From positions 1,364,001-1,428,000 of the forward strand of contig NZ_CP080269.1 in NCBI RefSeq assembly GCF_019431355.1: 64,000 nt of DNA, read 5' to 3'. Source of the stretch: Paenibacillus sp. R14(2021) (lineage in GTDB: Bacteria; Bacillota; Bacilli; Paenibacillales; Paenibacillaceae). The notes below the pieces were generated by a model. That model was not told the DNA's origin, did no database searches, and worked only from the letters and a program-made list of their open reading frames with translations. How positions within the stretch are numbered: position 1 is the first letter of the stretch; every line of letters starts with the position of its first letter. Both the position numbers and the translations under genes were made by a program. Shown piece by piece: positions 52,784 to 60,594 of the stretch.

Positions 52784-52799
52784 AGAACGCTATCGTTCT
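52784..52799. promoter_or_regulatory. Small palindrome upstream of the sugar-binding protein gene
   Basis: AGAACG-CTAT-CGTTCT lies 27 bases before the start codon of the binding-protein gene. It could be an operator or a 5' UTR hairpin. It does not match the LexA spacing or the CcpA site. Confidence 0.35.
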
Positions 52800-52878
52800 A
52801 TTTCTAGCTTACTTGTCCCGGAGGGGATGCGTAATCCAATAAATTGTGCTCCCGATGTTCAATATTTTGCGGCACTAA

Positions 52879-54465
52879 TTATTTTTTGACGCTGAGCTCC
52901 CTGTATTCCGAAGGCGTTTGGTCGGTGAATTTCTTGAATACTTGGCTGAAATACCGCTGGTTTTCATAACCCACCAGCTCAGAAATATCCTGGATTTTGT
53001 GGTCCGAGGACCGCAGCAGCTCGCAAGCCTTCTCCATTCGTTTACGCGTGACGTATTCGATGAAATTCTCGTCCGTGACCGATTTGAACAGCTTGCTTAA
53101 GTAACTAGGATCCATATGAAACCGCGTCGCGACGCCGACAAGGCTGACATCCTCGAAATAATGCGTATCCAAATAAGCAACGACCTCTCCGATCGATTGA
53201 ACGGATTCCGATTTGCCGTTGCTTTGGCCATGGCCTGCCATGGCGTCCGCTAACTGCTCCATCCACGCCTGAAGATGCTTCAGGTCTAGGACGCCCGCAA
53301 TGAGACGCGTATCGAACAACGACGGCTGCGCCGAAATGCACCCTTTCAGCTCAGTGGACGCCAGTTCAACGATCTTCGCCAGCTCACGCTGCACGTCGTG
53401 AATGGTCGCTTCCTTACGCATACGGACTCGCTCCACGAAGGCAGACAACAGCCTTCGGCTGTCTCGTTCGCTTCCCGAGCCGAGTGCTTGGCTGATGGCA
53501 TTGAGATCAAATGCAGTGAGAAGTGCGGCTTTGCTTGTCAGGCCTGGCCGCTCCCCTATCGTGATGGACAGCGTATCGTCATTAAATGGATTCCTGCCAA
53601 GCTCGTCGGCTGCTGTCTTGTACGCTTCCGGCAGCTTCGTGATCTCGCCAAACGAGCCGCTGATCCCGATGATGACATCCAGTTTCAGCACCTGTTTGAC
53701 GGCAGTATGAAAGCCATTCATAACGTCACGGGTACGCTGCTCGTTATACGAAGACTCAGGCAGCACGAGACAAATGGACATCTGATCGTCCGACTTGTAC
53801 ATGAGCGCCGCTTCGTCCTGCAGCACCTCGTAGAGCATGTTTTCCAAGCTGTACATCAGAAGATCCGCATTGCCATGGAATTTTATCCTTGCGATCTCGA
53901 CCAGCTGCCGGAATGAGCAGACGGCCAGTCGATATGGACCGTCCATCGCCCTAATGTGCAGCTCGCTCAATTGCTGTTGAATATCCGATACATTCGTTAT
54001 TCGGCGGCTGGTAACATGCTGAAGGAACTCCTCCCGCTTCAGCTTCATGATGTCGATCGTCGATTTCTTCTGCTGCTGCGCGCTCATGTATGCCCGGCTT
54101 GCCTCAATGGCTTTCGCAACCGCTTGGCCCAGCTCTGTAACTGATACGGGCTTCAGCACATATTCGCATGCTTGGTATTTCAGCGCTGCCTTCAAATATT
54201 CGAACTGTGAGTAACCGCTGATCACGATCACTCTAATCTCGCTGTACTGGGTGTACAGCACCTCGAGTAGCTTCTCCCCGTTCATCACCGGCATGTTCAT
54301 ATCGGTCACGATAATATGCGGCTTGTTGATTCGTATAAGCTCAAGCGCTTCGTCGCCATGCTTGGCCTCGGCAATAACGCCGACATCCGCAGAAAGTTCA
54401 TTAATCATCTTAACGATCGATTTTCTGCCCCAATATTCGTCGTCCACCACCATGACTTTATACAT
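52879..54465 (-). CDS. AraC-type response regulator (YesN family) for the alpha-galactoside operon
   Basis: 528 residues. The receiver domain (1-125) has VVDDE with acidic residues and the phospho-acceptor Asp55 in IIVTDMNMP; a long middle domain follows; an AraC DNA-binding domain occupies about 425-528 with two helix-turn-helix units (SLVGVATRFHMDPSYLSKLF and ISELVGYENQRYFSQVFK). It probably activates the sugar operon starting at 52757. The ATG at 54465 follows GAGGTGAG and overlaps the end of the kinase gene by eight bases; the open frame beyond it is antisense-free shadow within the kinase gene. Confidence 0.92.
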   Translation of the reverse strand: MYKVMVVDDEYWGRKSIVKMINELSADVGVIAEAKHGDEALELIRINKPHIIVTDMNMPVMNGEKLLEVLYTQYSEIRVIVISGYSQFEYLKAALKYQACEYVLKPVSVTELGQAVAKAIEASRAYMSAQQQKKSTIDIMKLKREEFLQHVTSRRITNVSDIQQQLSELHIRAMDGPYRLAVCSFRQLVEIARIKFHGNADLLMYSLENMLYEVLQDEAALMYKSDDQMSICLVLPESSYNEQRTRDVMNGFHTAVKQVLKLDVIIGISGSFGEITKLPEAYKTAADELGRNPFNDDTLSITIGERPGLTSKAALLTAFDLNAISQALGSGSERDSRRLLSAFVERVRMRKEATIHDVQRELAKIVELASTELKGCISAQPSLFDTRLIAGVLDLKHLQAWMEQLADAMAGHGQSNGKSESVQSIGEVVAYLDTHYFEDVSLVGVATRFHMDPSYLSKLFKSVTDENFIEYVTRKRMEKACELLRSSDHKIQDISELVGYENQRYFSQVFKKFTDQTPSEYRELSVKK

Positions 54466-56242
54466 GCGTCTCACCTCGATTCTTATAAGGAATTCGGATG
54501 CTGATTGTTGTCCCTTCACCTGCGGCGCTCTTGATCTCAAGTCCGTAGGCTTGGCCGTAAATAAGCCGAATCCGTTCATGGACGTTCCTGAGCCCAATTG
54601 ATACGCCGGAGAACACTTGCCTTGCCTGCTGCTCCAAGTCGGTTTGCAGTGCCGCAAGCTTCTCAGGCTCCATGCCCGGCCCGTTGTCTTGAAGCGTAAT
54701 ACGCACGGAATCCCCTTCCCGCTCGGCCTTGATGCCAATCTGCAGCTGATGCTGTTCCTGCTTGCCTAGTACATGCACCATGACATTTTCAATAATCGGC
54801 TGCAGGACGAAACGCGTGATCGAGCATGCCATTAATGCCGGATCCACTTCAAAATCCGTCTCGATGGAGGCCTCAAAGCGAAGCTGCTGAATGTATAAAT
54901 AATTGTTGACATGCTCCAGCTCTTGGCCGATCGTAGACTCCATGTTGCCTTCGTAGAAGCTGTACCTGAACATATCGCCGAGCGCACGGCACATCTCGTG
55001 AATGTCGTAATCGCCGGCCAGAACGGCTTTGCCGCCGATCGTCTGAAGCGTATTGTACAGAAAATGCGGATTGATCTGCATCTGCAGGGCGAGAATTTGC
55101 GCTTCTTTGTTTCGCAGCTGGGTCTTGAATTCCGATTCGATCAGTTCGCGAATCTTCTCCGTCATGAAGTTGAAGTTCCTTGTCAGCTCGGACAGATCGT
55201 CTCGATACGGGTACGGCGCCAGCGAGACCTCGAAATTCCCGCTCCGGACCGCGCGCATCGCTTTGCCGAGCAGTTGAATTGGCCGTGTTATGAACCGCTG
55301 GGCGAGCGCAGAGAACAAAATAATGACAATCAGGACGAAGCCCAGCGCCCCGACCGTGATGAGCAGCGTGTTCTTGCGGTTTTGCGCCAGCTCCGGATTG
55401 GGATAAACTATCGTTAATCCCACGTTTGCATTGTCCAAGTCTGCCGTGCCCACGAGCAAATCGTGGTTCTTGGTAAACTTCAAGGCGAGCGGACTGTTGT
55501 TGATCCGTTTCTCCGGACGCGCATAAGGCTTGACGGCATCATTATGCTGCTCGTTCGTTCGGTATATCACTTGGCCGTTCTCGTTCTGCAGTACGATGAC
55601 ATTCGGAGGACGATTGTTCGCCTCCACCATGGCCACGAAATCTTTCTTCTGCACATAGAAGACGAGCGTCCCGAACTTCGTCCGGTAGAACGGATCGTAA
55701 ATCGTCATGCTGTACACGAAGAAATCCTGATTCAGCGCCTTATCGTGATAGGTGAATGCCATCGCTTGCTGAAACGGCAAATCGAGCATCGCCTTGTAGT
55801 TCGGGATGCTCGTTACTTTGATCATATTGTAGCTGGTCGCTCTGGACCACGCATCGCGAAGCGTGTTGTCCTTTCCGAACATCATGATTTTCATGATGTC
55901 TTTGTTCTTGTTGACGACTAACTGATAATAGTTGTCCAGCGTATCGTTGACGTTGATGATGTCCGCGTCGGAGTAATTGGCGCCGTGCGCCATCAGATTG
56001 ACGATCCGGTCAAACGCATAAACCTGTAGTGCGGACGTCGACATATTGCGAAAGTACTGATTGAGGTAATTCGATAAATAATCGGCATTCTGATTCGAGC
56101 TGCGGAACATGTTTTTCTCAAGGGAATTGGTGCTTGTCCAATAAAACAAACTAGACAGAAGCAGGAGCGGAATCAAGGAAATGAGCACGGTACTCCATAC
56201 GATTTTGACGCTGATCGTCCGGTTCATAAACAGCCAATTCAT
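54458..56242 (-). CDS. Sensor histidine kinase (YesM family)
   Basis: 594-residue membrane kinase: helix 1 at about 11-33, an extracellular sensor domain of about 250 residues, helix 2 near 295-318, a HAMP segment, the phospho-acceptor His393 in QINPHFLYNTLQ, and the ATP-binding domain with DNGPGM and GVSIGLRNVHERI. It pairs with the adjacent response regulator to sense a sugar, presumably an alpha-galactoside. The ATG at 56242 follows GGAGGTGC. Confidence 0.93.
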   Translation of the reverse strand: MNWLFMNRTISVKIVWSTVLISLIPLLLLSSLFYWTSTNSLEKNMFRSSNQNADYLSNYLNQYFRNMSTSALQVYAFDRIVNLMAHGANYSDADIINVNDTLDNYYQLVVNKNKDIMKIMMFGKDNTLRDAWSRATSYNMIKVTSIPNYKAMLDLPFQQAMAFTYHDKALNQDFFVYSMTIYDPFYRTKFGTLVFYVQKKDFVAMVEANNRPPNVIVLQNENGQVIYRTNEQHNDAVKPYARPEKRINNSPLALKFTKNHDLLVGTADLDNANVGLTIVYPNPELAQNRKNTLLITVGALGFVLIVIILFSALAQRFITRPIQLLGKAMRAVRSGNFEVSLAPYPYRDDLSELTRNFNFMTEKIRELIESEFKTQLRNKEAQILALQMQINPHFLYNTLQTIGGKAVLAGDYDIHEMCRALGDMFRYSFYEGNMESTIGQELEHVNNYLYIQQLRFEASIETDFEVDPALMACSITRFVLQPIIENVMVHVLGKQEQHQLQIGIKAEREGDSVRITLQDNGPGMEPEKLAALQTDLEQQARQVFSGVSIGLRNVHERIRLIYGQAYGLEIKSAAGEGTTISIRIPYKNRGETHV

Positions 56243-56442
56243 AGTTGCACCTCCGCACTCCGATACGTTAACCTTACGCCGATCGACATCAGAAGCCAAT
56301 TGACGATACTCGGTTCATGATGGACGATTCTCTTATTCTTGTTCATGAAGCCTCCCCTTATTACGCTGCACTCATGGCTGGAGCTTGATACAGCATGGCT
56401 TGATCATGGAGAATCTGCTGGTCGACATTTGCCAATAAGCGC

Positions 56443-56473
56443 AAAAAACCGCCGGCAGCAGCTCTGCCCGCGG
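56443..56473 (-). terminator. Terminator after the Spo0F-like gene
   Basis: Minus-strand CCGC-GGGCAG / CTGCC-GGCGG stem with an AGCT-centred loop and TTTTTT. The remaining bases of the 56243-56483 gap hold no gene; they presumably contain the kinase promoter. Confidence 0.75.
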
Positions 56474-56483
56474 ATTATCGCAG

Positions 56484-57089
56484 CTATGACGATGCATGTA
56501 GGCTTGCTGTTACTTCTGCTGGCGAGTTAAGCCCTCTACGCAGATCGTTGATCACATGCGACTTCACATACAAAATATCGAACGGTTTCGTAAAAAACGT
56601 CCTCACGCCTAATCGCTTCGCCGCATCGATCCGATCCGGATCCCCGAAAGCCGTAATCATCGCGACTTGAACAGAGCGGTTCATGCGGCGGATTTCCCGC
56701 AGCGCCTCGATCCCGTCCATATCGGGCATCTTCAGATCAAGCAGCACATAATGTACGTCCTGATCGCGAACGGCTTCCACGGCAGCTACGCCGTTCGACG
56801 CTTCCAGCACCGTAATCCCTTCCTGCTCGAACAGCTCCCGCAGCAAAAACCGGATTGGAGCCTGGTCATCGACGACGAGTATGCGGCAATTCGTCAAATC
56901 CACCTCGAATGCTGGGCTCGCAATCGCTTCTAGGCTAAAAGCAATTGCCGGCTCCTCGGGCTCCGTATTCTGCTGTACGTCTGCTGTACGCTGTTCTAGG
57001 ACCGGCTTATTCTCCTCGCGCTGTCGACGATGACGGATGAGAAAATAAACGGCTGCACAGACAGCCAGCAGAATGAGCGCATAAATCAT
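56484..57089 (-). CDS. Membrane-anchored Spo0F-like receiver protein
   Basis: 201 residues. Residues 1-18 form a membrane anchor (MIYALILLAVCAAVYFLI) followed by RHRRQR, then a Glu/Gln/Pro-rich linker (about 24-60) and one receiver domain (68-190). The acidic pair is Asp74-Asp75, the phospho-acceptor Asp118 in LLDLKMPDMDG, then Thr146 and Lys168 in TKPFDI. The domain strongly resembles Spo0F (VVDDQAPIR, LEASNG, ITAFGD, TKPFDI), but Spo0F is soluble and has no anchor. There is no output domain, so a phosphorelay role at the membrane is plausible. Confidence 0.88.
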   Translation of the reverse strand: MIYALILLAVCAAVYFLIRHRRQREENKPVLEQRTADVQQNTEPEEPAIAFSLEAIASPAFEVDLTNCRILVVDDQAPIRFLLRELFEQEGITVLEASNGVAAVEAVRDQDVHYVLLDLKMPDMDGIEALREIRRMNRSVQVAMITAFGDPDRIDAAKRLGVRTFFTKPFDILYVKSHVINDLRRGLNSPAEVTASLHASS

Positions 57090-57113
57090 GGGGAGATCTC
57101 CTTCGCGTGGTAA

Positions 57114-57725
57114 TTAATTGTTCATATCCATCCGGCCAAGCGGTCCGTTGGGGTTAATGATGTCGCTCAGTTCATATACCGAAATTGGGAAATAGGGGAA
57201 CCCAAACGCGTACGGCGTTATTTCATACAACGCAAAGTAAAGCACGAGCGAGCGGTCCGCAACGTAATACGGCTGATCCGGACGGATGGATTTGAATGGC
57301 TCGAACGTTTCGATCTGCCTTGATGCAAGCTGCAGCTTTACGGCATCGGACAACCGTTTAACATAATCGCTCCCTGGCCTGAACAGCTCTGCCAGCGAGT
57401 AGGATTTACCCGTTCCGGTATCGAAGGTAAGCGACTCCTGAAGCGTCAATCCATGCGCGCCGCCTGTGTAGGCATAGTTGAAGAGCGATAGGCTGAACAC
57501 GTTTCTCTCGTTTGTCTTCACTTCGAAGTAGCCCTGCATTTCCGCCCTGGGATCCATGAGCGAGCCTTGATTATGGACAAGCTCGCGCTCCGTTTGGCGG
57601 ATTTTGTTGTTGATTGCATTGCGCGCCGCTGCATGATGCAGCCCGCTTACCACGGGTACCCAGAGCTCGGCTTTTGGAAATGTCACGCGCGAGGGCTGTA
57701 CGATTGCCGGAAATTGAAAGGCCAT
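57114..57725 (-). CDS. DUF3298/DUF4163 protein (RsiV-like fold)
   Basis: 203 residues with the family pattern: FPAIVQPSRVTFPKAELWVPVVSG, then YAYTGGAHGLTLQESLTFD and SYSLAELFRPG, ending near FPYFPISVYELSDIINPNGPLG. In RsiV this fold binds lysozyme; stand-alone relatives are common in Paenibacillus and of unknown function. No signal peptide or membrane helix is seen. It lies 24 bases upstream of the Spo0F-like gene on the same strand. The ATG at 57725 follows GCAGGTG. Confidence 0.85.
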   Translation of the reverse strand: MAFQFPAIVQPSRVTFPKAELWVPVVSGLHHAAARNAINNKIRQTERELVHNQGSLMDPRAEMQGYFEVKTNERNVFSLSLFNYAYTGGAHGLTLQESLTFDTGTGKSYSLAELFRPGSDYVKRLSDAVKLQLASRQIETFEPFKSIRPDQPYYVADRSLVLYFALYEITPYAFGFPYFPISVYELSDIINPNGPLGRMDMNN

Positions 57726-57809
57726 ACGGAACACCTGCCTATTTGAGGTTGATGCTCCATTGTATGCCGCTTGTGCTCTTCCTTTGCACGAGGAATTCCG
57801 ATGCCAGCT

Positions 57810-58322
57810 TCAGGCAAGCTGCAAGTTCATCTCATGCCACTCGATTCCGCCGTGTGTAGACGACGAGAGGCCGGCATATCGGAACCCAAGCGCCTCATAG
57901 AAGCGGATCAAATGCCGCTCACACATTAGCACAACCGAAGCAAGCTTGTCTTCGGCTGCCTGACGGATAAGCGCTTCCATGAGCATCGAGCCGATGCCCT
58001 TCTGACGGCTGTTCTCAGCCACAGCCACCGACAGCACGCATAAATGCCGTCCGCCGAGATCAGCGTCATGCGTGCTCTTGACGGCATCTCCTTCGCAGCT
58101 GCTTTCCTCCGTCCGAACGCCGCATGCAAGTCCGATCAGCCTGCCGCCTTCCCATGCAGACCAGAAATATGCGGGAAAATGCTTCTGCCTGAACGAGAAC
58201 GCTTCCCTGCTCGCAGCCGCAAGCTCGGAATAACAAGAAAGTTCGAGCTCGTGCGCCGCCTGCAGCTCCTCTTCCTGCATGAGCCGAAGCACAATCCCGG
58301 CATTCACTCCAGCCCTGCTCAC
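57810..58322 (-). CDS. GNAT-family N-acetyltransferase
   Basis: 170 residues. The acetyl-CoA site is LSVAVAENSRQKGIGSMLMEAL (Q/RxxGxG/A variant) and the C-terminal strand LIRFYEALGFRYAG is typical. The substrate is unknown. Its GTG start overlaps the stop codon of the ABC ATPase gene (GTGA), so the two are translationally coupled. Confidence 0.85.
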   Translation of the reverse strand: MSRAGVNAGIVLRLMQEEELQAAHELELSCYSELAAASREAFSFRQKHFPAYFWSAWEGGRLIGLACGVRTEESSCEGDAVKSTHDADLGGRHLCVLSVAVAENSRQKGIGSMLMEALIRQAAEDKLASVVLMCERHLIRFYEALGFRYAGLSSSTHGGIEWHEMNLQLA

Positions 58323-59044
58323 AGCAGGTTTTTCTCCCGCTCCGTCATTTTTCTTCCCTTGATATCCAGCACGAGCTCCCCGTTATTAAGACCGATAATT
58401 CGGTCGGCGAAGCGCTCCGCCCAATCGCCCTGATGCATGACGGCGACCACCGAGACGCCTTGAATCCGGCACATGTTCTTCAAATCCGCAAGCACCTGCT
58501 CCGCCGCATGAGGATCAAGCCCTGAGACCGGCTCGTCCGCAAGCAGCGTCTTCGCGCCATGCACCAGCGCCCTGGCCATCGCGATCCGCTGTTTCTCACC
58601 GCCGCTCAGCTTGTCGCCCTTCTGATGCGCTTTCTCGAGCAAACCCATCTTCTCGATCATATCCATCGCGCCCATATAGTCGTCGCTTCGCACCATGCCG
58701 GTTATTCTCCGCCATGCAGGCGTTTGATAAGCTGCGCCGATCAGCACGTTCTTAAGGGCGGTGCGATTGCCGTATAAGGTCGGCTTCTCTTCGAGGTAAG
58801 CGATTTCGCGGCGGACCTTCAACGTGCCGGAGAAGCCTTTCTTGAAAATATCGACGCCGTCTACGACGTACGTGCCGCTTGTCCATTTCTCGCGCATGGC
58901 CAAGCATTTGAGAAGCATGGACTTCCCGCTTCCGCTGGCGCCTTTGACCGCGATGAACTCACCGGGTTCTATAGTAAGATTGATTCCGGAAAGAACCTTC
59001 GGCCCGCCCGGAATTTGTTTCGATAACTGCGATACTCTGATCAT
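58319..59044 (-). CDS. Orphan PhnC/LolD-like ABC ATPase
   Basis: 241 residues. Walker A is GASGSGKSM, the signature LSGGEKQRIAMARALV, Walker B LLADEPVSGLDP and the switch His is in VMHQGDWAERFADRII. The overall shape resembles PhnC phosphonate-transport ATPases, but no permease or binding protein is adjacent, so its membrane partner is unknown. AAGGAG lies before the ATG. A possible 12-codon upstream frame (59057-59095) ends inside that ribosome binding site. Confidence 0.88.
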   Translation of the reverse strand: MIRVSQLSKQIPGGPKVLSGINLTIEPGEFIAVKGASGSGKSMLLKCLAMREKWTSGTYVVDGVDIFKKGFSGTLKVRREIAYLEEKPTLYGNRTALKNVLIGAAYQTPAWRRITGMVRSDDYMGAMDMIEKMGLLEKAHQKGDKLSGGEKQRIAMARALVHGAKTLLADEPVSGLDPHAAEQVLADLKNMCRIQGVSVVAVMHQGDWAERFADRIIGLNNGELVLDIKGRKMTEREKNLL

Positions 59045-59133
59045 GACTGCCGCTCCTTATCCGTCTGAAAATGCTGATATAAGCCGTAGTGCCATTACTC
59101 CTATGAATCTAGTGTAAGGGAAAAAAATAATAG

Positions 59134-59183
59134 TTTCCATACGAACAGATGTTTGCTATAATAAAAACAAGAACAAATGTTCT
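59134..59183 (+). promoter_or_regulatory. Promoter with tandem LexA (SOS) boxes
   Basis: CGAACAGATGTTTG (59142-59155) matches the Bacillus LexA box CGAACRNRYGTTYG at every position and lies between a -35 TTTCCA (59134-59139) and a perfect -10 TATAAT (59157-59162), 17 bases apart. A second near-match, the full palindrome AGAACAAATGTTCT (59170-59183), covers the expected start of transcription. Confidence 0.85.
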
Positions 59184-59216
59184 AATCTCTATCTATTCGT
59201 TAGGAGGCTGACCATC

Positions 59217-59438
59217 ATGACAAACTGTGAAAATTATCGATTTATTGAAGCGCATCGACCATTCCGGGATCTGACATTTAAGTTTTATTCCAACGGCTCA
59301 TTGACTATTATCGACAACAGTGCGGATGAGGTTATAAGCCCTCGCGAATTGAAAGGCGCAAGCTATGATTTCTATGTACGTAAGAGGCTTGCTTACATTA
59401 AACAAGATCTCACAGCCAAAATGAATAAATACGCTTAA
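59217..59438 (+). CDS. Small protein of unknown function, probably SOS-induced
   Basis: 73 residues, no signal peptide or membrane helix. It looks mixed alpha/beta with a basic C-terminal helix (YVRKRLAYIKQDLTAKMNKYA) and one Cys. AGGAGG lies nine bases before the ATG. The tandem LexA boxes upstream indicate induction after DNA damage. It is not YneA (no LysM domain or membrane anchor) and does not match a UvrX, YolD or RecX product that I recognise. Functions such as a damage-response modulator or small inhibitor are open. Confidence 0.85.
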   Translation: MTNCENYRFIEAHRPFRDLTFKFYSNGSLTIIDNSADEVISPRELKGASYDFYVRKRLAYIKQDLTAKMNKYA

Positions 59439-59453
59439 CTCCATTTATCCCGC

Positions 59454-59500
59454 CTCTATATGACAGGCTTCCGTCTCAGGAAATGTTCTGTCATATAGAG
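59454..59500. repeat. Perfect 13-bp inverted repeat between convergent genes
   Basis: CTCTATATGACAG (59454-59466) and its exact complement (59488-59500) surround a 21-base spacer. It may serve as a terminator for the SOS gene and the small gene on the other strand, though it lacks a T run. Confidence 0.55.
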
Positions 59501-59525
59501 ACGCTACCTTATGTCAGGCTAATGC

Positions 59526-59660
59526 TTACTGAAGTTGTTTGTTTATGCCATTCAAGCTTGCCGGTCTGTTCGCCGCTTTTTCCGGTTTAATGCTCTCTTC
59601 TTTCTCTCTTATTCCCGCCTCGATCTTGCGGCCGCTGCTGCTTTTTTTATCATGCTCCAT
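59526..59660 (-). CDS. Small hydrophilic protein, 44 residues
   Basis: An ATG at 59658-59660 lies behind a near-ideal GGAGGTGATAAGGAA and the frame ends with TAA at 59526-59528. The product (MEHDKKSSSGRKIEAGIREK and on) is highly charged, Lys/Glu/Ser-rich and without hydrophobic segments, like many small spore or stress proteins, but no family is recognised. The ribosome binding site is the main support. Confidence 0.6.
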   Translation of the reverse strand: MEHDKKSSSGRKIEAGIREKEESIKPEKAANRPASLNGINKQLQ

Positions 59661-59785
59661 TTCCTTATCACCTCCGGGTACAGTATTTGTAAATATCCCC
59701 AGTCGTATTCGATTTGACGGCGAATCCCAAGATGCGGTAGATTGTATCTACAGCGAAATCATCTGGGGAAGGAGCCGTGCCTAAG

Positions 59786-60526
59786 ATGAAACAAATTATT
59801 TTATTCGATCTCGATGATACGCTCATTTACTGCAACAAATATTTCTATTTCGTTATCGATCAATTTACGGATACGATGACGGATTGGTTCCGCGGCTTCG
59901 GTGTCACCACTCAAGAAATTCGTGACATGCAGACGGAAATCGATATTGCCGGGGTACACCTGACCGGCTTCACGAGCGAACACTTCCCTCAATCCTTCGT
60001 CGATACCTACCGCCATTTCTCCAATCTGACAGGGCGTTCCACTGCGGTTACGGAAGAGGATTTTTTGTGGAAGCTGGGGCGAAGCGTATACGATCATGAG
60101 GTAGAGCCTTATCCGTTCATGGAGGAAACCCTCTTCGAGCTTGCCTCCCACGGTCATGAGCTTCATCTCTATACCGGCGGCGAGATGCTGATTCAGCAGC
60201 GGAAGATTAAGCAAATGAAGCTGGAACGATATTTTGGTCCTCGTGTCTACGTGCGTTCGATGAAGAACACGGAAGCGATGGAAGGCATTTTGCAGCATGG
60301 GAAGTTCGACCGCAAATCGACCTGGATGATCGGTAACTCCATCCGAACAGATGTCATCCCTGCCCTGACTACCGGCATTAATGCGATTCATATGCAAACG
60401 GATTCAGAGTGGGCCTATAATATTGTAGGCATCGACGTAGAACCAAAGGGCGCATTCTTGACGCTTAAGCATCTGTCGGATATTCCGGACAGTATTAAGA
60501 ATTACGTCAATCAGCGGCCGTTGTGA
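59786..60526 (+). CDS. HAD-superfamily hydrolase
   Basis: 246 residues. Motif I is FDLDDTLI with the nucleophile Asp near residue 8; motif II is LHLYTGG with Thr; motif III Lys is around KMKLERYF/KFDRK and motif IV is MIGNSIRTDVIPA. A helical cap lies between motifs I and II, as in phosphoglycolate-phosphatase-like enzymes. Substrate unknown. The ATG at 59786 is 11 bases from AAGGAG; a GTG at 59777 is too close to it. Confidence 0.9.
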   Translation: MKQIILFDLDDTLIYCNKYFYFVIDQFTDTMTDWFRGFGVTTQEIRDMQTEIDIAGVHLTGFTSEHFPQSFVDTYRHFSNLTGRSTAVTEEDFLWKLGRSVYDHEVEPYPFMEETLFELASHGHELHLYTGGEMLIQQRKIKQMKLERYFGPRVYVRSMKNTEAMEGILQHGKFDRKSTWMIGNSIRTDVIPALTTGINAIHMQTDSEWAYNIVGIDVEPKGAFLTLKHLSDIPDSIKNYVNQRPL

Positions 60527-60541
60527 TCGCGCGTTCATAGG

Positions 60542-60594
60542 AAAAGGCTTGTCAAACACAAGAGCATCGCGCTCTGTGTTCGACAAGCCTTTTT
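60542..60594. terminator. Bidirectional terminator between HAD and topB genes
   Basis: AAAAGGCTTGTC-AACACA-GAGC stem and near-exact complement with a short loop, ending in TTTTT; it overlaps the topB stop codon. Confidence 0.88.

Noticed and set aside
52784-52799. The palindrome read as a LexA box
   Set aside because: Its arms are separated by six bases between GAAC and GTTC, while LexA sites have four.
54466-54738. A 91-residue N-terminal extension of the AraC-type response regulator
   Set aside because: It overlaps the kinase 3' coding region, and the receiver domain begins exactly at the ATG at 54465 behind GAGGTGAG.
59057-59095. A 12-codon upstream frame before the orphan ABC ATPase gene
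   Set aside because: It has only a two-base spacing from AGGAG and no terminator or stalling-like sequence follows; too weak to list as a gene.
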